Source: an uncultured Jannaschia sp. (GTDB taxonomy: Bacteria > Pseudomonadota > Alphaproteobacteria > Rhodobacterales > Rhodobacteraceae). Taken from it: a stretch of DNA of 64,000 nt. The stretch covers positions 620,001 to 684,000 of the forward strand of contig NZ_CANLTQ010000001.1 in the NCBI RefSeq assembly GCF_947494025.1. The letters are read 5' to 3'. A program made the translations under genes and the position numbers. Below are positions 60,081 to 64,000 of the stretch, in pieces (position 1 is the stretch's first letter; every line of letters begins with the position of its first letter). Below the pieces are notes generated by a model, which had not been told where the DNA came from, did not search any database, and saw nothing but the letters and a program-made list of their open reading frames with translations.

Positions 60081-61927
60081 TCCGCCGCCTCCTGCGCGCG
60101 CGTGTCGATGAAGCCGCCGGATTGCCGCGCCCAGAACTTCGCGTAGAGGCCGCCCTGCCCGAGCAGCGCCTCGTGCGTGCCCTCCTCGACGACGCGGCCG
60201 TCGTCGATGACCACGATCCGGTCCATCGCGGCGATGGTGGACAGGCGGTGCGCGATGGCGATCACGGTCTTGCCCTCCATCATCCCGTAGAGCGTGTCCT
60301 GAATCGCCGCCTCGATCTCCGAGTCGAGCGCGCTCGTCGCCTCGTCGAGCACCAGCACCGGCGCGTCCTTCAGGATCACGCGGGCGAGGGCCACGCGCTG
60401 GCGCTGACCGCCCGACAGCTTGACGCCCCGCTCGCCCACCTGCGCGTCGTAGCCGCGATTGCCTTCCGGGTCCGCGAGCTCGAGGATGAAGTCGTGCGCC
60501 TGCGCCTTCCGCGCGGCGGCGAAGACCTCCGCGTCGGTGGCGTCGATCCGGCCGTAGCGGATGTTCTCCATGACCGAGCGATGAAGGAGCGAGCTGTCCT
60601 GCTGCACCATGCCGATCGCGTGCCGCAGGCTTTGCTGCGTCACCTGCGTCACGTCCTGCCCGTCGAGCGTGATGCGGCCCTGCTCCGGGTCGTAGAAGCG
60701 CAAGAGCAGCTTCACCAGCGTGGACTTGCCTGCGCCCGACCGTCCGACGACGCCGACCTTCTCGCCCGGGCGGACATGCAGCGTCAGGTCGGTGATCCCG
60801 CCCGCGCCACCGCCGTAATGATGCGTCACCCCCTCGAAGACGAGATCGCCCCGGGCAAGGCGCAGCGGCGCGGCGTCCGGCGCGTCCAGCAGGCGGATCG
60901 GCTGCGCGATCGTCTCCAGCCCCTCGGCCACGACGCCGAGCGCGCGGAAGAACGTCGACAGCGCCCACATGATCCAGCCGGTCATCGCGTTCAGCCGCAG
61001 CACCAGCGCCGTCGCCGCCGCGACCACGCCGACCGAGGCCTGCCCCTGCATCCACAAAAGCACCGCCCAGCCGACCACCCCCACGATCAGGAGCCCGTTC
61101 AACATCACGAGCGCCACGTCCATGATCGTGAAGAGCCGCATCTCCGCGGCGAAGGTGCTGCGCGTCGTCTCGATCGCCTCGCGCGCGTAGGTCAGCTCCT
61201 GCCCCTCATGCGCGAAGAGCTTGACGGAGTGGACGTTGGTATAGGCGTCGACCACCCGCCCCGTCGTCATCGAGCGCGCGTCCGAGGACGCCTTGGAGGC
61301 CGGCCCGATCCGCCGCATCGTCCAGCGCACGAGCCCGCCATAGAGAACGATCCAGACCAGCATCGGGATCAGCAGCCGGGCATCGGCGTCGAACAGCAGG
61401 ATGGCCGCGCCAACCAGATAGGCGATGGCGAAGGTGATCGCGTCGAAGACCTGAAAGATGGCGTCGCCCGCCGCGGTGGGCGTCTGCATGATCCGGTTGG
61501 CGACGCGGCCGGCGAAATCGTTCTCGAACCAGCCGACGGATTGCCCCAGCACCTGATTGTGCGCGCGCCAGCGGAACATCGCGCCCATCTGCGGCAGGAT
61601 CGCGTTGTTCAGGAGCATCACGTCGAGCGCCTGGATCGCCGGGCGGATCAGCAAGATGAAGACCGCGACCGCCACCAGTTCCAGCCCGTGATCGCGGGCG
61701 AGGTCGGCGGGCGTCGTGTCCGAAAGGATGTCGACGATCCGGCCCATATAGGCGATGAGCCCGATCTCCACGACCGCGACCGCGACGGAAACGAGCGCGG
61801 TGATCGCGAAGAGACGGTGAAACGGTCTGGTCCAGGACCGAAGGAACGGCCAAAGCCGGGCGGGCGGGGTCTCGCCCCCCTGATGCGATGCATAGGGGTC
61901 GACGCGGGATTCGAGAAATCGGAACAT
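60077..61927 (-). CDS. ABC transporter half-exporter (fused permease and ATPase), first copy
   Basis: A 616-residue ABC exporter subunit with six membrane segments (about 35-310) and an ATPase domain (about 345-585): Walker A GRSGAGKST, signature LSGGQRQRVALARV, Walker B VLVLDEATSALD and the H-loop IAHRLST. The N-terminus FLESRVDPYASHQGGETPPA-like sequence is typical of this MsbA-like group. The ATG at 61927 is chosen because the frame upstream shows no family residues. Its stop overlaps the GIY-YIG ATG, so the gene for its likely partner lies two genes downstream. Substrate unknown. Confidence 0.93.
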   Translation of the reverse strand: MFRFLESRVDPYASHQGGETPPARLWPFLRSWTRPFHRLFAITALVSVAVAVVEIGLIAYMGRIVDILSDTTPADLARDHGLELVAVAVFILLIRPAIQALDVMLLNNAILPQMGAMFRWRAHNQVLGQSVGWFENDFAGRVANRIMQTPTAAGDAIFQVFDAITFAIAYLVGAAILLFDADARLLIPMLVWIVLYGGLVRWTMRRIGPASKASSDARSMTTGRVVDAYTNVHSVKLFAHEGQELTYAREAIETTRSTFAAEMRLFTIMDVALVMLNGLLIVGVVGWAVLLWMQGQASVGVVAAATALVLRLNAMTGWIMWALSTFFRALGVVAEGLETIAQPIRLLDAPDAAPLRLARGDLVFEGVTHHYGGGAGGITDLTLHVRPGEKVGVVGRSGAGKSTLVKLLLRFYDPEQGRITLDGQDVTQVTQQSLRHAIGMVQQDSSLLHRSVMENIRYGRIDATDAEVFAAARKAQAHDFILELADPEGNRGYDAQVGERGVKLSGGQRQRVALARVILKDAPVLVLDEATSALDSEIEAAIQDTLYGMMEGKTVIAIAHRLSTIAAMDRIVVIDDGRVVEEGTHEALLGQGGLYAKFWARQSGGFIDTRAQEAAE

Positions 61928-62009
61928 CGGAGGGCCTTTCGGGCTCGATCCGCATATAACGCCCCCGTCCGGAATTGCCACGGATCGGCGACGCTGCGCC
62001 GGTTTTGCG

Positions 62010-63161
62010 TCAGTCCACGGCGAGGGCCGCGACGCGCAGCTCCTCCTTCGACACCTGCCCCGCCCAAGCCCGCCAGAGCGTTCGCGCCCGCGCGAGACCC
62101 TGCCCGAGCGCCGGGCCGGACAGGTCGGGCATCAGATCGGCCGAGGCGAGGGGGAAGGTCGCGTCGGCGCCAGCCCGGGCGGCGGCGATCTCGTCCGCGT
62201 CGAGAGGTCGCGCCCGGAGCGCCGCGCGAATGGCGAGGACGTCGCGCGCACGCTCTGCCCCGAGTTCGTCGCCAAGCGCGAAGGCCGACGCATCGCCGCG
62301 CGCGGCCTCCGAGAGGGTGGCGACGGCGCGGCCTTCCGCCTTCGACAGGCGCAGGCGGGCGACGTCGCCGCCCAGCGCCGCGAGCCGGACGATCCAGTCC
62401 GAGGGGGCGTCCTCCAGATGCACCAGCACCGGCAGCGCCGCCGGCCCCGCCCCCGGAAGGACGCGCCAGAGGAGTCCCGCCTGCCCCATCGCCGCGACGG
62501 CCGGGGCAGGGTCGGGCGCGGCCAGAAGGCGGCGCATCTCGTGGCCGATCCGCTCCGCGCTGAGCCGGTCGAGCCCGTCACCCGCCGCCGCGCAGGCCGC
62601 GAGCCCCTCGGCGTCGATCCCGTGATCCGGGTCGCCGTACCAGGCCGTGAAGCGGAAGAAGCGAAGGATGCGAAGGTAATCCTCCGCGATGCGTGCGGCG
62701 GGGTCGCCGATGAAACGCAGGCGCCGGGCCCGCAGATCGGGCAGGCCGCCCAGCGGGTCGATCACCGTCCCGTCCGCTTCGGCGTAGAGCGCGTTCATCG
62801 TGAAGTCCCGCCGGGATGCGTCCTCGGCCACGTCGTCGGAAAAGGCGACGGTGGCATGGCGCCCGTCGGTCTCGACGTCGCGGCGGAAGGTCGTGACCTC
62901 GTGCGGGACGCCGTCGGCGACAACCGTGACCGTGCCGTGGTCGATGCCCGTGGGGACAGGCTTCAACCCGGCCGCGCGGGCCAGCTCCACGACCCGCTCG
63001 GGGCGGGCATCCGTGGCGATGTCGACATCGGCGACCGGCGCGCCGAGCGCGGCGTTGCGCACGCAACCGCCCACGGCCAGCGCCCGGTGGCCGCCCGCGC
63101 GCAGCATCGCGAAGACCCCCTGCGTGGATGTGGCCCTCAGCCAGTCGCCGTCGATTCGCAT
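62010..63161 (-). CDS. cca: CCA tRNA nucleotidyltransferase (poly(A) polymerase family)
   Basis: Adds or repairs the 3'-terminal CCA of tRNA, class II nucleotidyltransferase. The 383-residue protein has the active-site AVGGCVRNAALG and DVDIATDA motifs, DGTVIDPLGGLPDLRARRLRF, and ARIAEDYLRILRFFRF with the basic neck residues. The ATG at 63161 starts inside the 3' end of the NUDIX gene (25-bp overlap) in another frame. Neighbouring hslO, NUDIX and cca is an order common in Rhodobacterales. Confidence 0.93.
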   Translation of the reverse strand: MRIDGDWLRATSTQGVFAMLRAGGHRALAVGGCVRNAALGAPVADVDIATDARPERVVELARAAGLKPVPTGIDHGTVTVVADGVPHEVTTFRRDVETDGRHATVAFSDDVAEDASRRDFTMNALYAEADGTVIDPLGGLPDLRARRLRFIGDPAARIAEDYLRILRFFRFTAWYGDPDHGIDAEGLAACAAAGDGLDRLSAERIGHEMRRLLAAPDPAPAVAAMGQAGLLWRVLPGAGPAALPVLVHLEDAPSDWIVRLAALGGDVARLRLSKAEGRAVATLSEAARGDASAFALGDELGAERARDVLAIRAALRARPLDADEIAAARAGADATFPLASADLMPDLSGPALGQGLARARTLWRAWAGQVSKEELRVAALAVD

Positions 63162-63739
63162 CGCATCCGCTCCGCCAGTCCCCGAAGCATCCGGGCCGTG
63201 GCGCCCCAGATGTAGTAGGGCCCGTAGGGCACGGCATAGTAACGCCGCCAGGTGCCGCGCCATTGCCGCCGTTCGATCGTGTAGTTCGCCGGCTCGAGGA
63301 GATGGGCGAGCGGCACGGTGAAGACCTCGTCCACCTCGCCCGGCTCCGGCAGCCAGCGGAAGGGCGCGACCGTCGCCACGACGGGCGTGACGGTGAACCC
63401 GGTCACGGTCTCGTGCGAGGGCAGCCGGCCCAGAACGCATGCCGCGTCGCCGGGCAGGCCGACCTCCTCCCCCGCCTCGCGCAGGGCCGCCGCCTCGGGC
63501 GTCTCCCCCGCCTCGAGCTTGCCGCCGGGAAAGGCGACCTGTCCGGGATGGTGGCGGAGCTTCGAGCTGCGCTTGGTCAGGAGCACCTGCAGCCCCGCGG
63601 GGCCGTCCATCAGCGGCACCAGAACCGCCGCGTCGCGCAGGATGCGGCGGCCGGGCAGCACGACCTCGGGGTTCAGGTCGAAGTCGGACGAGTCCCTGCC
63701 CGGCCGTGCCAGGGCGTCTCTGATGCGGTCAATCCGCAT
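63137..63739 (-). CDS. NUDIX hydrolase, CoA pyrophosphatase type
   Basis: A 200-residue NUDIX enzyme of the CoA-diphosphatase group. The catalytic box is GGKLEAGETPEAAALREAGEEVGL (positions 73-96; key residues G73, E78, R89, E92, E93), preceded by the CoA-type block LTKRSSKLRHHPGQVAFPGG, and followed by the second signature in the PYGPYYIWGATA block. It hydrolyses CoA or its oxidised forms to 4'-phosphopantetheine and 3',5'-ADP in the family's characterised members. The ATG overlaps the end of hslO by 11 bp. Confidence 0.9.
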   Translation of the reverse strand: MRIDRIRDALARPGRDSSDFDLNPEVVLPGRRILRDAAVLVPLMDGPAGLQVLLTKRSSKLRHHPGQVAFPGGKLEAGETPEAAALREAGEEVGLPGDAACVLGRLPSHETVTGFTVTPVVATVAPFRWLPEPGEVDEVFTVPLAHLLEPANYTIERRQWRGTWRRYYAVPYGPYYIWGATARMLRGLAERMRCESTATG

Positions 63740-64000
63740 CCTTCGTCGCCTCGAAGCCCAGCGTCGCGGGGTCGAACTCGTAATGCGCGCCGCAGAACTG
63801 GCAATCCGCGGTCACCCGCCCGTCCTCGGTCGTCATGTGGGCGATGTCCTTCTGCGAGTAGATCGACAGCGACTGCCGCACCTTTTCCGCCGAGCAGGTG
63901 CAGCCGAAGCGCACCGGCTGCGGATCGAAGACGCGCGGCCCCTCCTCGTGGAAGAGTCGCAGGAGGAGGTCGGTCGGCGCCACGGTCGGGCCGATCAGCT
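63729..64000 (-). CDS. hslO: Hsp33 redox-regulated chaperone, 3' end only
   Basis: The last ~90 residues of Hsp33; the rest lies beyond the right edge. The redox-switch zinc site is clear: CTC (in RFGCTCSAEK) and CXXC (DCQFCGAHYEF), the four cysteines that release zinc on oxidation and activate the holdase. Its stop overlaps the NUDIX ATG by 11 bp, making it the upstream gene of the hslO-NUDIX-cca-ABC run. Whether rpoH controls it cannot be seen here. Confidence 0.9.
   Translation of the reverse strand, partial: LIGPTVAPTDLLLRLFHEEGPRVFDPQPVRFGCTCSAEKVRQSLSIYSQKDIAHMTTEDGRVTADCQFCGAHYEFDPATLGFEATKDAD

Noticed and set aside
60122-62563. An 813-codon plus-strand open frame over the ABC and cca genes
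   Set aside because: It mirrors the codon bias of the real minus-strand genes and encodes an arginine/aspartate/histidine-rich sequence with no family features.

Overview
The window is a 64 kb piece of a high-GC alphaproteobacterial chromosome, almost certainly from the order Rhodobacterales (Roseobacter/Rhodobacteraceae type); I cannot name the genus. Reasons: the petP-petR regulator pair followed by the histone-deacetylase-like gene, xseB, ispA and dxs; rpoH beside rluD and a DUF6476 gene; phaA and phaB flanking a patatin gene; an LpsB-like core glycosyltransferase; a VPLPA-CTERM protein; and alphaproteobacterial families such as DUF2794, DUF2007, YdcH and TIGR02302. Most of it is ordinary, dense chromosomal gene content with many 1-4 bp stop/start overlaps. 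I see no tRNA, rRNA, CRISPR array, insertion sequence or prophage.

Layout. 1-7.5 kb: aromatic aminotransferase (cut by the left edge) and mercaptopyruvate sulfurtransferase, ribosomal protein L25, a Gfo/Idh/MocA oxidoreductase, a DksA-type zinc finger, heat-shock sigma factor RpoH with a sigma-32-like promoter, RluD pseudouridine synthase, a DUF6476 protein and a degenerate EAL protein. 7.7-10.6 kb: polyhydroxybutyrate precursor genes phaA and phaB with a patatin-like hydrolase between them. 10.6-24.7 kb: YdcH and DUF2007 proteins, polyprenyl diphosphate synthase, ispE, a TPR protein, ETF-ubiquinone oxidoreductase, lysA, TIGR02302, a zinc-ribbon protein, an acyltransferase, cobQ and a lytic transglycosylase. 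24.8-28.7 kb: an SDR enzyme, a short HisKA_2-type kinase convergent with a Crp/Fnr regulator, a class IV aminotransferase and YggT. 28.8-37.2 kb: thioesterase, UMF1-type transporter, MepA endopeptidase, a phytase-like esterase, sulfotransferase-like protein, LpsB-like glycosyltransferase, another MFS transporter, a DUF5872/Rho-N-like protein and a VPLPA-CTERM protein. 37.3-44.5 kb: asd, NlpC/P60 peptidase, M17 aminopeptidase, carbonic anhydrase, DUF4139 and DUF2794 proteins. 44.8-51.0 kb: ilvE divergent from petP-petR-HDAC-xseB-ispA-dxs. 51.0-55.9 kb: an exopolysaccharide locus related to yjbEFGH/gfcABCD, divergent from an epimerase and a sugar transferase. 56.0-64 kb: one minus-strand run hslO, NUDIX hydrolase, cca, half-ABC exporter, GIY-YIG/DUF4357 protein, second half-ABC exporter, and RlmD/TrmA-type RNA methyltransferase.

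How the genes work together. Isoprenoid supply is prominent: dxs, ispE, ispA and a long-chain polyprenyl synthase lead from pyruvate and glyceraldehyde 3-phosphate to the quinone side chain, and ETF-QO feeds electrons into that quinone pool. lysA, asd and several murein hydrolases (lytic transglycosylase, MepA, NlpC/P60) serve cell-wall precursor supply and turnover. The Yjb-type genes, sugar transferase and epimerase look like a small surface-polysaccharide unit.

Most worth a second look: a nuclease-type GIY-YIG gene set by 4-bp overlaps between two ABC exporter genes, with an AT-richer 3' part; the yjbG-less Yjb locus with a YjbE/GfcA-like small protein; a palindrome in front of the patatin gene inside the pha cluster; paired dyads at the crp and petP promoters; and an unexplained 12-bp stem-loop between ilvE and the DUF2794 gene.
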